From Xestospongia bergquistia (taxonomy: Eukaryota > Porifera > Demospongiae > Haplosclerida > Petrosiidae): DNA of 64,000 nt. Location of the stretch: contig OZ014412.1 of NCBI GenBank assembly GCA_963965975.1, positions 5,582,501 through 5,646,500 on the forward strand, in the 5' to 3' direction. The position numbers and the translations under genes were made by a program. Positions 11,158 through 28,709 of this stretch are shown here, one piece after another. The stretch's first letter is position 1; each line of letters opens with the position of its first letter. Under the pieces are notes generated by a model. The model worked only from the letters and a program-made list of their open reading frames with translations, did no database searches and was not told where the DNA came from.

Positions 11158-12644
11158 TCACAAACACCATCCCCTTTGGTTCACACATACCTCAACAAGC
11201 TCTCTCAGTTGACTATAATCACTAACATAAAGTGTAAATGGACTATTCTTGATGTGTTCATTATTGATAGTTACATGAAGTTCATATGTACCAGGAGAGG
11301 GTGGAGTGAAAGACAACTCATATTGACCAGTACCTTTGTCCAGTACTGTTCCAATGATTGAATGATCTCTTTTATCTTTGTCTACTAATGTCACTTTGAC
11401 CACCTCTCCTCCTTCATCACAACAATCACCTTTCTTCTTTCTATTCTCTAAAATAATTGTACATTTTTTACCACAAATTACTCGAGATTTCAGTGGACTG
11501 ATTATGACACTAGAAGATGGATCAACAGTAGATTCTACCTCTCCAAATTGATCTACCTTAGTTACAAGAACCTTTGGGCCTGCAATAATCTTGATCTTAC
11601 TGCTATTCAAACTGGGAACCTGAGCAATATTGGAATCATAATGGCTGATATTTTTATGGAGATAAGTTTTGAGTGTGTCACAGACTGACACTAATTCTGC
11701 TGATGTGTAAGTAGCTACTGCTGACTCAATCTCATTAACTGATGAACTTAATTTCTCTGCTGCTCTTACTATCTCATCTCTTTTCATCTTTAGTCTAGTT
11801 TGTTTGACAGAAGATACCTTTTGCAAATCTTGAAGAAGTTTCTCCTTACGTTTTCTAAGAGCAGTGTAGACAGCTTTAAAAGCTGATTCGATAACTGCCT
11901 TTACATGTTCTGTATTCTCTTTCAAATGAAGTTGAGCAGCAGTGTTTTTCTCCTCAGAGGACTGTAGTTCTGATATAGCAGTAGTTAGTGGTAGCAGAGA
12001 TTGTTGTAGTTCTTGTTTGTTACTGTCAGCTACCTGATCAAGGTCAGTATAAGTATGACCACCATGACCAGTCAAAAAACATAATTGACAGGTAATAGTA
12101 TGACATACTTGACAGTAAAGGTCTAGTGGTTGTTTAGGATGATGAGGACAGAATGATGGTTTGGTTTTAGTTAGAAGAGAAGATACATTAAGACGGTTGA
12201 CTTGGAGTAGTTTGTGACTAATCAAATTCCTTCTCCGCTTATGAAACTCTTCACAACCATTGCAGATAAATTCCTCACAGTCAACACAGTAGGCTACTGC
12301 TGGTGGTGGATCAGTGACACATCCTTGACACACAATAGGAGTTGAAGAATTAGCCTTAGCAACGATAGCAGTAGCCTCTATTTCGTGAACTAATCTAATA
12401 TTATATGCTAGGTCATCAACTCCTGAGTTGTTAGGAAGTAATGTTGGCTCAGAACAGGTGGGGTGGGACATATAATAGTAGCATTTGTTGAGTTAACAAG
12501 ATCTGTTAAACATGTCTTACAGAAGGAATGAAGACAGGAAAGGAGACGAGGGTCATTATAGGGGTGTGGTTGTTTATGAGGACATAAGTAGGGTTCAGTA
12601 ATATATGAAGGATCACATGAGTCAGGTTCAGTAGTAGTAGCCAT
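11158..12644 (-). pseudogene. TRIM45-like RING/B-box/coiled-coil/filamin gene with RING frameshift
   Basis: The ATG at 12644 opens a RING finger (CLHSFCKTC, then CPT), followed by two B-boxes (CQGCV...CVDCEEFICNGCEEFH, about 12340-12200; CPHHPKQPLDLYCQVC...GHGGHTY, about 12150-12030), a coiled coil (about 12000-11660) and a filamin/ABP280-type repeat (about 11490-11190, GTGQYELSFTPPSPGTYELH). This order matches TRIM45, an E3 ubiquitin ligase class without NHL repeats. Within the last RING cysteine pair, 5 bp (CCCAC) are tandemly duplicated near 12463-12473, which throws the frame off. The remaining 430 codons are open in the other frame. Hence it is either a recent null allele, an assembly error, or a gene using a downstream start. 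A possible splice donor after LRELVE near 11190 leaves the true 3' end uncertain; the stop at 11158 is otherwise used. The first RING metal ligands are atypical (CPH). Confidence 0.75.
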
Positions 12645-12776
12645 TGTATTTATAGAGCTAGATAATAGATAGTGAAAAGAGTAAAGTATTTTATTGACAA
12701 CAAGAGACCTTTACTTTTCACCTTTTATATCTTCCAAAAAATCTGTTTATGCTGAGGTCATGATCAGTTATGTCAA

Positions 12777-14425
12777 CTTATGAATATTTTATTAATATTG
12801 AATGACATCACAGATATAATGAGTATATTATATGTAAGATGTAAAATGTATATATTGGCATGAGAGAGAGAGAGAGAGAGGGAGATGATAACAATAATAA
12901 TAACAGTGTTGTTATAGTTAAGTTTATCAGCTCTGTACACAGTTTTCTCTTCAATTTTAATTGAGGATATGTAGAAGAAAATATATTGTTTATTAACTAC
13001 AAATATTTATATTGTAAAAATACATTTAAATAATAAACTTAATAGCACACAAACATCAATACAATGTACTAAGTATGTAAATGAAAAACATTAATCCTGG
13101 TAATTTACATGTACTGACTTAATAATACTGTGTCTATAGTACGTATACAATATATATTTTTTAATATTTGCTGTTTATCTACTTCCTTCATGATGTGGTA
13201 TGTAGCTACATCAATGATCAATCAGTTTGAAAAAATAAAGCAGGGACAGTCCTGTCGTCATGGTCAACTGTTACTGTTGTAATGGAAATATCCTCCTCAG
13301 AGAGAAGACAAGGATGGGACCTAAGTAGATCTCTTTTATCATTTACTTATGTATCAACTGGAAGGTAGAGTCTATATCGAGGTTACTATAGTTAGTGATA
13401 AGGATGTCCAGTCATAAACTTATGAAATTAATAAGGAGAAGACAAGGTATGTAGAGAGATGTGCTATATTTTTGTATACTATAGTGTTTATAATTTAGAC
13501 TTTATTGAGTACTCCTGGAGATATAGTCTTATTAAATGTAACAACTGAACTTAATAAACTATTTATATTTTGTTAAACACCCAAAAAGAGTGGCTTATAA
13601 TCAAATAATTACATTTTTTCAGGAAGACTTATGAATATATTAATAATATTGAATGTGTATGATTATATGTAAGATGTAAAATGCATACTTTGGCATGAGA
13701 GAGAGAGATAATAACAATAATAACAGCACAGTGTTGTTATAGATAAGTTTATTAGCTCTGCACACAGCGTTCTCTTCAATTCTAATTTAAGATGAGTGAA
13801 AGAAAATATATTGTTTATTAACTACAAATATTTATATTGTAAAAATACATTAAAATAATAAACTTAATAGCACACAAACATCAATACAATGTACTAAGTA
13901 TGTAAATGAAAAACATCAATCCTGGTAATATACATGTACTGACTTAATAATACTGTGTCTATAGTACGTATACAATATATTTTTATTAATATTTGCTGTT
14001 TATCTACTTCCTTCATGATATGGTATGTAGCTACATCAATTATCAATCAGAGCAGGGACAGTCCTGTCGTCATGGTCAACTGTTACTGTTGTAATGAAAT
14101 ATCCTCCTCAGAGAGAAGACAAGGATGGGACCTAGGTAGATCTTTTTTATCACTTACTTATATATCAACTGGAAGGTAGGGTCTACATCGAGGTTACTAT
14201 AGTCAGTGATAAGGATGTCCAGTCATAAACTTATGAAATTAATAAGGAACAGACAAGGTATGTAGAGAGATTGTACTATATTTTTGTATACTATAGTGCA
14301 TGTTTATAATTTAGACTTTATGGAGTATCCTTCTTAAACGTAACACCTGAATTTAATAAAATATTTATATTTTGTTAAACACACAAAAAGAGAGTCATTG
14401 GCTTATAATCAAATAATTACATTTT
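12777..14425. repeat. Tandem duplication of an approx. 0.85-kb non-coding unit
   Basis: Copy 1 (12777-13627) and copy 2 (13628 to about 14425) match along their length with scattered substitutions and small indels, including the GAGAGA tract, the AATAACAATAATAATAACAG block and the segment around CAGGGACAGTCCTGTCGTCA. No conserved reading frame is evident. The unit lies beyond the 3' end of R3 and upstream of the TRIM-like gene. Confidence 0.8.
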
Positions 14426-14628
14426 GGGGAATTAACAAAACATTAATTAATTTGGTGTAATATTTATAACCTGAAAGAAATCAATGAAAGGGTCACACTT
14501 TTGGGTAAAGTCTCTAAAATTAACTTTATCTAACAAAAAACATGTTTCTAAAACTACAAATACATTTAAAAACATTATTGTATAGTTCAGCATATTTAAA
14601 TGTACTTATACAATAGTTTCCATGGTTA

Positions 14629-19541
<4,913 letters not shown>

Positions 19542-19785
19542 AGCCTCTGGAGTTGCGTTAAAAGGTGTAGAAGACAACTTCTGATTGGGCAACTTTGTAA
19601 CTCCTCCCTATGACTTTATGCGTGAAATTAATTTAGTCTCGTGCCGACTGACTAAGTTCACATGACATATAAACAAATAGGATGGTAAAACTGATCTCCA
19701 TACTTGCAAATTAACTTTTCAGTACAGACAAAAAACAGTGTTTAAATCAATGTATAATTATTAAATAACATAATTATAATAATCA

Positions 19786-20890
19786 TTTACATCTCTTAAT
19801 ATCAGTAACAGACTAGGAGTACAATATGGTCATACTGTAGCAGTAATAGATGGATCTAACAGGAGTGGACTTCAGAGTAACAGTTGTTTTTATTTAGATA
19901 TATAATAAGTTAATTCTTATTATAGTAACTGATATCTTCTTAACACCTGAATAAGTCTCAGGTCTAATAACAATGGTCACTGGTTTTAACACAAGCTAAT
20001 GGTGAATATAGTATAATGCTCTAATATATGGATATATATATAGTTTACTTAATAATGTATTTGTTGTCTTTATAATTAATATTACTTTTGTTTTCATTGT
20101 AAACATTCGAATGTATATAGATGTAGCAAGTACAGCATGTAATATTGACATTAATGGTCTTTAATATGTCCTAGGCTGTAATACCTTTAATAGACAAAAT
20201 GACCATATAGTAGAATCTACTATGGTATGTATGAAATATGGGTATATACTGCATTTATAACTAATGTTATAGATCGAAACATTGTGACTTACTATGATCA
20301 AAAGAGCTGATCATCAATGTCATATTAACAATACAATAGTCACTACTTAGAGTCCTCAATCAGTCTTAATTTTATTACTATATTGGTTTAACAACAATGT
20401 GACTGTAGAGTGTCATATTCAGAGGAAATCAATAAGTACTATGGAGTAAAAATAGCAAGTACTCCTTTTTGTACTACAATCAACAACTAGCTCCTCCCAC
20501 TACCAGTCCTACTTTACTGTCTTATATAGCTGTTTGTTCTAACTCAGTTACTAGCTTCTGTCAGACTTGCTTACTAGTCTTCTAATAACCAGAACACCAA
20601 TCAACAGGAGATCTTTAATACAGCATTTACTTCTCATACACTGTAATAATATTAGATGGAGCCAGTAGACTAACAGTGGTTGTAGGCATCTCTTATCACC
20701 TGAACAAGTCTTAGATCTAACATCAATTAATGACTACTAATCTGACACGAGATAATGTCATCATAATTATCAAATTTGTCAAGTGTATTAATGGTGAGTT
20801 ATTTATATGCATTCATATTTATGTGTTGCTTAGCATCCCACCTCATTCTGTCTTCATGTACAATTCACTGTTATTCTAGGCCGCCTTCAC
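19786..20890 (+). pseudogene. Decayed receptor exons upstream of R4
   Basis: Recognisable relics in order are an FN3-1 tail (19786-19905, ending SGLQSNSCFYLDI-like), an FN3-2 start (about 19945-19995), an Ig-exon end (about 20380-20430), FN3-1 pieces (about 20488-20690), FN3-2 first exon with its donor (about 20697-20795) and second-exon start (about 20826-20880). All carry stops and frameshifts. The same decayed series recurs upstream of R5, R6 and R8, so it duplicated together with the genes. Confidence 0.65.
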
Positions 20891-20912
20891 CAAATATTTA
20901 TTTATATGTATA

Positions 20913-20930
20913 ATTAGGGAGTGGTTTATT
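20913..20930 (+). promoter_or_regulatory. Conserved upstream block of R4
   Basis: ATTAGGGAGTGGTTTATT lies just before the start codon. Near-identical blocks precede R5, R6, R8 and R9 and several pseudogenes at the same distance of about 14 bp, while flanking sequence varies more. It may be part of the core promoter or the 5' leader. R7 lacks it. Confidence 0.5.
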
Positions 20931-20943
20931 TTTAAGTTTGAAA

Positions 20944-22760
20944 ATGTCAGCATTTCAATTCATATTGTTAAGTTCTATCTTTTTCTTTGTTCAAGGTATA
21001 TTACTAACTTAATATTTTTATAATATTTTATCTCAGTCATTTCAGTTCACTCTCAGGTGGTGAGTTTTAACTGTTTAACATTTTGTCCTGAGGTATCAGC
21101 TATATATCACTGTGTGATAAGTAGTGCACAAGCACGATGGGACGTCAGTGGTAGTGCTAGTGGTATCAATTCATACCTTGCAGCTGATCCTGTAGGAACG
21201 ATTAAATCAGTTGGTAGTTCTTTTACTGCCAATAAAACTGGTAGTACATCTTTCAGTCTTAACTTTATTGCTATAGCTCAGTTTAACAACAGTGTCAATG
21301 TGACATGTGGTGATTCAGCTGATGCTAATATGAATACCAATAGTAGACAATGTACTATTGAGTTAGAAGGTAAGAGAGGGAAAGTACTGCAATTAATAAT
21401 AATATCAATAGGTCCTCCCACTACCAGTCTTAGTTTACTGCCTTATGATGCTATTAGTTCTACATCAGTTACTATCTCCTGGTCACCATCTTTAGAACAA
21501 TGTCTTGATTATTATAGTGTTACTGTCACTAACCAGAACACCAACCAACAAGAAATCTTTAATATAACATCTACCTCCCTTACTATCAGTAACAGACTAG
21601 AAGGAATACAATATAGTTATACTGTAGCAGTAGTAGATGGAGCTAACAGGATTGGACCTCAGAGTAACAGTGGTTGTTTTAATTTAGATAGTAAGTTATC
21701 ATCATTTTAGTTTATACTGATATTACTTTTGTAGCACCTGTACAAGTTCCAGGTCTAACAGCAATGGCTACTGACTTTCCTGAAAACCTAACACAAGTTA
21801 ATGCCACAGCTAATATATCAGTACAATGGATGGTAGGTATTGTATAATGTTAGAATGTACTTATATGTGCTATATATATATATATAGCGACCTACCTCAT
21901 CATGTCCTCGTCCTGATGTGAACTATTACAGAGTAGTTCATAATGTCACAAACAATGACATTAATATAACTGTTATTGTACCAACTCCTTCTACTACTCT
22001 CACTATCACTGGAGCTACATTGGGTTCTACTTACACTATAGAAATACAAGCTAATAATATACTGGGATATGGACCAACTGCAATGACTAAGATAGGTAAG
22101 TAGTGCAGTACAGTAGAGAGTAAAGTAATTATAATATCCCATATTATAGTTGTACCTACATCTTCTTTACCTCCTGAACCTACACTTTCCATTTTAACTG
22201 TTTCAACTAATCCTGGTCCATTAGTGACACCAACATCATCTTGTAGTAGAAATGAAGGTAATCAATATATCATCATTGGACCTATAATTAGTTCTACTAA
22301 TACAAAGAAATAGTAATAATAATTATAATTTGTATGTAACTAGTTACAGTGACAGAGACAGGTAGTGATTACTGGTTAGATCTACTATTGTGTCCTTATT
22401 ACATCAGTCAACTAATGGTTTACCATCATCCTCTGTAACACATGCATCCATTACATAGCTATGTCATACAATACTACTGTATTCATACTGTAATTTTTTT
22501 AATTTCTAGATACCTCCTGTTCCTCCTCAACTACTATAGCAATAACAGTTACATTTCTCCTAACAGCTATATTCTCATCAATATTAACACTAGTACTAAC
22601 ATTACTTTTTGTTTATGTGTATATCAAAAGAAGTAGATCGGGAAGAAAAGAACCAGTCAAACCAGTTGGACAGGTTGTGTATGAAGAGGTACATAACTCA
22701 GATAGTACTAGTCCAGTACCTCTTACTACTAACCCAGCTTATGGACCTGTTGGACAGTGA
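20944..22760 (+). CDS. R4: Ig-like/FN3/FN3 transmembrane receptor, NPxY tail
   Basis: Seven exons give 442 aa: 20944-20995 (signal peptide, MSAFQFILLSSIFFFVQ), 21037-21369 (Ig-like), 21412-21690 (FN3-1), 21735-21832 and 21888-22095 (FN3-2), 22150-22257 (stalk), 22510-22760 (TM and tail). All junctions are GT-AG; only the FN3-2 intron is phase 0, the rest phase 1. The Ig-like domain has SFNC and NVTC as the likely core pair and ARW as the core Trp, plus extra cysteines. FN3-1 carries an additional pair (EQCLDYY, SGCF). The TM helix (TFLLTAIFSSILTLVLTLLF) is followed by KR, VVYEEV (ITIM-like) and NPAYGPVGQ, a candidate PTB/endocytosis motif. The 3' half from exon 5 is almost identical to R7. 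Ligand and function are unknown. Confidence 0.85.
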
Positions 22761-23399
22761 ATAATGTCAACAAGTCTGTGTTTATTTATTTAATGGATTT
22801 TTACTTTACACAACAAAACAACTTTAGACAAACAACAATTCTGTTTAATTTACATTTCTGATTATTTTGTGAGACAAATTGTTAGTTGAAACAATTGATA
22901 TGTAGTTACGTTTTATTAATTTTAAAGAATATATAGTGTCTATTAGTTACTATATGTATTCTAAGTGTCATCATATATACTATAAAAACCTGTTATATGA
23001 TACAAGGATACAATTGATTAATGCTTTACTCTATTACATTAGTAGTCACATATATGTCTGTTGATGATAATGGATAGTGTGGTTACCCATTACATATATA
23101 ACATTGTAAAAATGGTTGTTTTAACCAATTAATGTACATTTTGGTTGCATGCATTCCTACAAAATGCTAACAACCATGGTCCCTCATCTTGTTGTCATAG
23201 TTCTAATAATTGTCCACATGAATAGTCAATTCCATGTTACATTTATTATATCAAACAAATCACAGTATTTGTCATATCATCATTAACTAGTTCCAGATAA
23301 TTAAAACGAATATTAATATCAGACAGTTAATAGCATGGTATTGTTCAGCAAAATATTCCTAAAACCTCAGTATCCAATCAACAAAATACAACAGTAGTT

Positions 23400-24690
23400 A
23401 ACAGATCCTCCCACTAGCACTCCTAGTTCATTGTCTTATACTGCTATTAGTTCTACATCAGTTACTATCTCCTGGTCACCATCTTCAAAACAATGCCTGA
23501 AGATGGTGACCAGGAATTACTATAATGTTACTGTCACTAACCAGAACACCAACCAACAAGAGATCTCCAATACATCATCTACATCTCTTAATATCAGTAA
23601 CAGACTAGAAGGAGTACAATATAGTTATACTTTAGTAATAGTAGATGGAGCTAACAGGAGTGGACGTCAGAGTAACTGTAGTTGTTTTTATTTAGATATA
23701 TAGTAAGTTAATTCTTGTTAGTAACTGATACTCTTTTAACACCTGAATAAGCCTCAGGTTTAACAACTGGTTTTAACACAAGCTAATGGTAAATATAGTA
23801 TAATGCTATAATATATGGATATGTATGTTGTTTACTTAATAATTATGTTTGTTGTCTTTATAAATAATATTACTTTTATTTTCATTGTCAACTTTAATGT
23901 ACCAAGTACAGCATGTAACACTGACAGCAGGGGTCTTTAATATGTCCTAGGCTGTAATACCTTTAATAGACAAAATGACCATATAGTAGAATCTACTATG
24001 GTATGTATGAAATATGGGTATATACTGCATTCATAACTAATGTTATAGATCGAAACATTGTGACTTACTATGATCAAAAGAGCTGATCATCAATGTCATA
24101 TTAACAATACAATAGTCACTACTTAGAGTCCTCAATTAGTCTTAATTTTACTACTATATTGGTTTAACAACAATGTGACTGTTGAGTCTCATATTCAGAG
24201 GAAATCAATAAGTACTATGGAGTAAAAATAGCAAGTACTCCTTTTTGTACTACAATCAACAACTAGCTCCTCCCACTACCAGTCCTACTTTACTGTCTTA
24301 TATAGCTGTTTGTTCTAACTCAGTTACTAGCTTCTGTCAGACTTGCTTACTAGTCTTCTAATAACCAGAACACCAATCAACAGGAGATCTTTAATACAGC
24401 ATTTACTTCTCATACACTGTAATAATATTAGATGGAGCCAGTAGACTAACAGTGGTTGTAGGCATCTCTTATCACCTGAACAAGTCTTAGATCTAACATC
24501 AATTAATGACTACTAATCTGACACGAGATAATGTCATCATAATTATCAAATTTGTCAAGTGTATTAATGGTGAGTTATTTATATGTAGGAGCATTCATAT
24601 TTATGTGTTGCTTAGCATCCCACCTCATTTAGTCTTCATGTACAATTCACTGTTATTCTAGGCTGCCTTCACCAAAAAAAAATATTTATT
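23400..24690 (+). pseudogene. Decayed receptor exons upstream of R5
   Basis: An FN3-1 exon relic at 23409-23700 is still largely open but has no Ig exon before it, and contains a 17-bp perfect inverted repeat (23471-23487 / 23498-23514). An FN3-2 start relic follows (about 23733-23790). From 23930 to 24690 the sequence repeats the series upstream of R4. Sequence 22761-23400 is AT-rich and shows nothing else. Confidence 0.65.
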
Positions 24691-24700
24691 TATATGTAGT

Positions 24701-24718
24701 ATTAGGGAGTGGCTTATT
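24701..24718 (+). promoter_or_regulatory. Conserved upstream block of R5
   Basis: ATTAGGGAGTGGCTTATT, one base different from the R4 block, about 12 bp before the ATG. Confidence 0.45.
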
Positions 24719-24730
24719 TTTAAGTTTGAA

Positions 24731-26560
24731 ATGTCAGCATTTCAATTCATATTGTTAAGTTCTATCTTTTTCTTTGTTCAAGGTATATTACTAACTTAAT
24801 ATTTTTTTATAATATTTTATCTCAGTCATTCCAGTTCACTCTCAGGTGGTGAGTTTTAACTGTTTAACATTTTGTCCTGAGGTATCAGCTATATATCACT
24901 GTGTGATAAGTAGTGCTCTAGCACGATGGGACGTCAGTGGTAGTGCTAGTGGTATCAATTCATACTTTGCAGCTGATCCTGTAGGAACGATTAAATCAGT
25001 TGGTAGTTCTTTTACTGCCAATAAAACTGGTAGTACATCTTTCAGTCTTAACTTTATTGCTGAGTCTCAGTTTAACAACAGTGTCAATGTGACATGTATT
25101 GATTCAGCTGATGCTAATATAAATACCAATAGTAGACAGTGTACTATTGAGTTAGAAGGTAAGAGAGGGAAAGAGTACTTCAATTAATAATTATATTAAC
25201 AGGTCCTCCCACTACTAGTTCTAGTTCATTGTCTTATACTGCTATTAGTTCTACATCAGTTACTATCTCCTGGTCACCATCTTTAGAACAATGTCTTGAT
25301 TATTATAGTGTTACTGTCACTAACCAGAACACCAACCAACAAGAAATCTTTAATACAACATCTACCTCCGTTACTGTCATTAACAGACTAGAAGGAATAC
25401 AATATAGTTATACTGTATCAGTAGTAGATGGAGCTAACAGGATTGGACCTCAGAGTAATAGTGGTTGTTTTAATTTAAAAAGTAAATTAGCATATTAGCA
25501 TCATTGTAATTGTTACTGATTATTATACTCTCATAGCACCTGAACAAGTCCCTGATCTAACAGCAATGGCTACAGATTTTCCTGATGACTTGACACAAGT
25601 TAATGCCACAGCTAATATATCAGTACAATGGATAGTAAGTGTTGTATAATGTTAGTACATAATATATGTTATGTGTTTACTAGCAACCTACCCCTTCTTG
25701 TCCTCGTCCTGATGTAATACAATACAAAATAGATCATAATGTCCATAACAATGATATTGTCAATGTTATACTTGCTCCTACTACTACCACTACTATCACT
25801 GGAGCTATACTGGGTTCTACTTACACTATAGAAGTAAAAGCTAGTAATATACTGGGATATGGACTAACTACAGTAACTGAGATAGGTAAGTAATGTACTA
25901 TAGAGAGTAAAGTAATTATAATATTCAATATTATAGTTATAGTTGTATCTTCACCACCAACTAGTACTGGATCTATACTTTCCACTTTAATTGTTTCAAC
26001 TAATCTTACTATATCAGGTGCAGCAACTCCAACATCATCTTATAATATAAATGGAGGTAAGTAATGTGTCATGACATTGGACTGCTAATACAAATAAATG
26101 GTAGTAATAATGGTAATTTGTTATGTAACTAGTTATAAAGACAGAGATTGGTAGTCCTTATTAGTTAGATATACTTTTGTGTCATACTTATTACATTAGT
26201 CAACTAATGGTTTATTATTATCCTCTGCAATAAATACATCCATTACTTAATCATATCATATACCACTACTGTATATACATGCTATAAGTAATATTTTAAA
26301 AATTTGTAGATATCTCCTGTTCCTCCTCAAATGCTGTAGCAGTAGTAATTACATTTTTCATAACAGCTATATTCTCATCAATATTAACACTAGTATTAAC
26401 ATTACTATTTGTTTGTGTATACATCAAAAGAAGTAAACTAACAAGAAAAGAACCAGTCAAACCAGTTGAACAGGTTGTGTATGAAGAGGTACATAATTCA
26501 GGTGATATTAATCCAGTACCTCTCACTACTAATCCAGCTTATGGACCTGTTGGACAATGA
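24731..26560 (+). CDS. R5: Ig-like/FN3/FN3 transmembrane receptor, NPxY tail
   Basis: Exons are 24731-24782, 24826-25158, 25203-25481, 25537-25634, 25684-25885, 25943-26056 (or from 25937) and 26310-26560, giving 442 or 444 aa. Domain order is the same as R4. The FN3-2 second exon is two codons shorter and diverged (VIQYKIDHNVHNNDIVN). The stalk acceptor is a tandem TTATAGTTATAG, where either AG keeps frame and would add or remove two residues. The tail has VVYEEV and NPAYGPVGQ. R8 is the duplicate copy. Confidence 0.85.
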
Positions 26561-26924
26561 ATAATGTCAACAAGTCTGTGTTTATATATTTAATGGATTG
26601 TTTTACTTTACTTCAGTTATGTCAACAATTCTGTGACTAATATTGTTTATTAAAGGAAGTTATAGAGTGTTTTATTTTTTTCAAGTTTACATTTCATATA
26701 AATTTATGTATTAAAACATGATGAACCATTAAGTGATTTACAAGATAGAGTAATAGACATTAGTATAAATACCATCATGTTTTACTATAGAAACATGTCA
26801 TTTTATGCAAATATATATAAAATTGATGGTTTTACTTTTACTTCTTTAAGCAACAGTGAGTTTTGTGCCCACATGATAATTAGCTACTATTCTATTAATT
26901 ACCAAGTCATTGCATAGTGAAATA

Positions 26925-28670
26925 CAATAGTGTCCTCCTACTAGTTCACTGGTCTTATATTGGTATTAGTCTACATCAGTTAATATCTACTGGTTACCAT
27001 CTTCAGAACAATGTCTTGATTACTATAATTTTAGCATGCCATTTAAAAGGGAATATTAAATGTGTTATGCTATTTGTACATGTGCTGAAAAATAATCCCA
27101 CTAAGTACATTTTGTTGTAATAACAATTCTATATCAAATAATTTGTTTTCTTTGCAAAATGTTTGTTGTATGTATACTTAGTATTACTTTCATTTTCATT
27201 ATCAGCTTTCAAATGTATACAGATAATATATTACATTATCTAATATTAACAGCACTAGTCTTTAATGTGTCCTTAATACACTGTAAACTTAACATTTTAT
27301 TTTAACCAACTAATTTATAGCATGTATCAGTTGATACTATAGAATCTAGAGTTTATTTGAATTGCTAATTGCAAATGACTTTTGGATTCCATAGTAATCC
27401 TCTCATGTACAAACATGTTGGTTAATATAGCAGCAGTACCAATAATAGCCATAATATTATAGTAGAGTCTACTATGGTATGTATGAAATTTTGATATACT
27501 TCATTCATAACTTAGTGCTATAGATTGGAACTTTGTGATTTGCCATGATCAAAAGAACTGAACTCTTATGATACTACAATCAATAACAAGGTCCTCCTAC
27601 TACCAGTGCTAGTTCACCGTCTTATACCAACATTATTTGTACATTAGTTACTATCTCCTGGTCACCATCTTCAGAACAATGTCTTAATTATCAGTAACTA
27701 ATAACCAGAACACCAACTGATAAGAAATCTTTAATACAATATATACTTCTCATACATTATAATAATATTAGATTAAGCCAGTAGACCTTAGACTAACAGT
27801 AGTCATAGGCATCTTTTATCACCTGAAGTCTAACATCAATTAATGGCTACTAACCTGACAATAAGGTGATGCCATAGTGAACATATTAGTGAGCTATATG
27901 AATAATGAATGATAAGAATATGAGAATTTCTGTTTATGTGTTGCTTAGTAACCCACCTCATCCTGCCTTCATCTCAGTTCACAAATTTAATACAAATAAA
28001 AACCATATTGGGACAGTAATTTTCTTTCAATAACAAGTGTCATCTTGTATGAAGGATGATTCATCATTGTAAAGTCTCTTTGTTCATCAGTCAGTCTCAA
28101 ATTCATCATAAATTGTCTGTGTTTATATATTTAATGGATTGTTTTACTTACATCATATCAGTTATGTCAACAATTCTATGACTAATATTGTTTATTAAAA
28201 GAAGTAATAGATCAGAATGGTTTCTTTAAGATTACACATCATATAAATTTATGTATTAATGTATTATTAGACTGTCACTAACCAGAACACCAACCAACAA
28301 GAGATCTTTAATACAACATCCACGTCTCTCACTATCAGTAACAGACAAGAAGGAGTACAATATAGTTATACTGTATCAGTAGTAGATGGAGCTAACAGGA
28401 ATGGACCTCAGAGTAATAGTGGTTGTTTTAATTTAGATAGTAAATTAGAACTTGTAAATTACATGTAGTGACATTTGCTGTAACTATTCTCATAGCATCT
28501 GAACACGTCCCAGGCCTAACAACAATGGTCACTGGCTTCCCTGATAATAAAAGAACCAGTCCAACCAGTTAATTAGGATGTTTATGACGAGGTACAAAAT
28601 GCAGATGTTATTAGTCTGGAACCTCCTACTATTAATCTAGTTTCATGGACCTATAGGACAACGAATAGTG
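26925..28670 (+). pseudogene. Receptor relics after R5
   Basis: Short FN3-1 relics lie at about 26930-27030 and 27590-27840. A larger relic (28265-28670) has the second half of FN3-1 still nearly open, an FN3-2 start (about 28497-28550), then a direct fusion to a cytoplasmic-tail piece (KRTSPTS-like through the NPAY region), so the TM and most of FN3-2 were deleted. No intact gene is present in 26561-28710. Confidence 0.6.
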
Positions 28671-28709
28671 TCAACAAATCTCTGTTATATTTATAATATA
28701 TATTTAATG

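Larger units (their letters stand above)
21850..26900 (+). repeat. Segmental duplication, copy 1 (R4 3' half to beyond R5)
   Basis: This block matches 43695 to about 52960 at very high identity. From the R4 exon 5 start to the R5 stop is 4672 bp. The same interval in copy 2 is 8819 bp, and removing the 3727-bp CACTA insertion (with target copy) and the 420-bp MITE insertion gives 4672 bp. The left limit is at a (TA)n run in the FN3-2 intron; matching weakens beyond about 26900. Confidence 0.85.

Noticed and set aside
10975-11361. Plus-strand Arg-Glu repeat reading frame
   Set aside because: It reads through a (GA)n microsatellite and the antisense of the TRIM-like gene.
22510-22760. R4-R9 tail read as an ITAM
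   Set aside because: Only one YxxV of ITIM type is present and the second tyrosine is in NPAY, so the paired YxxL/I spacing of an ITAM is not met.
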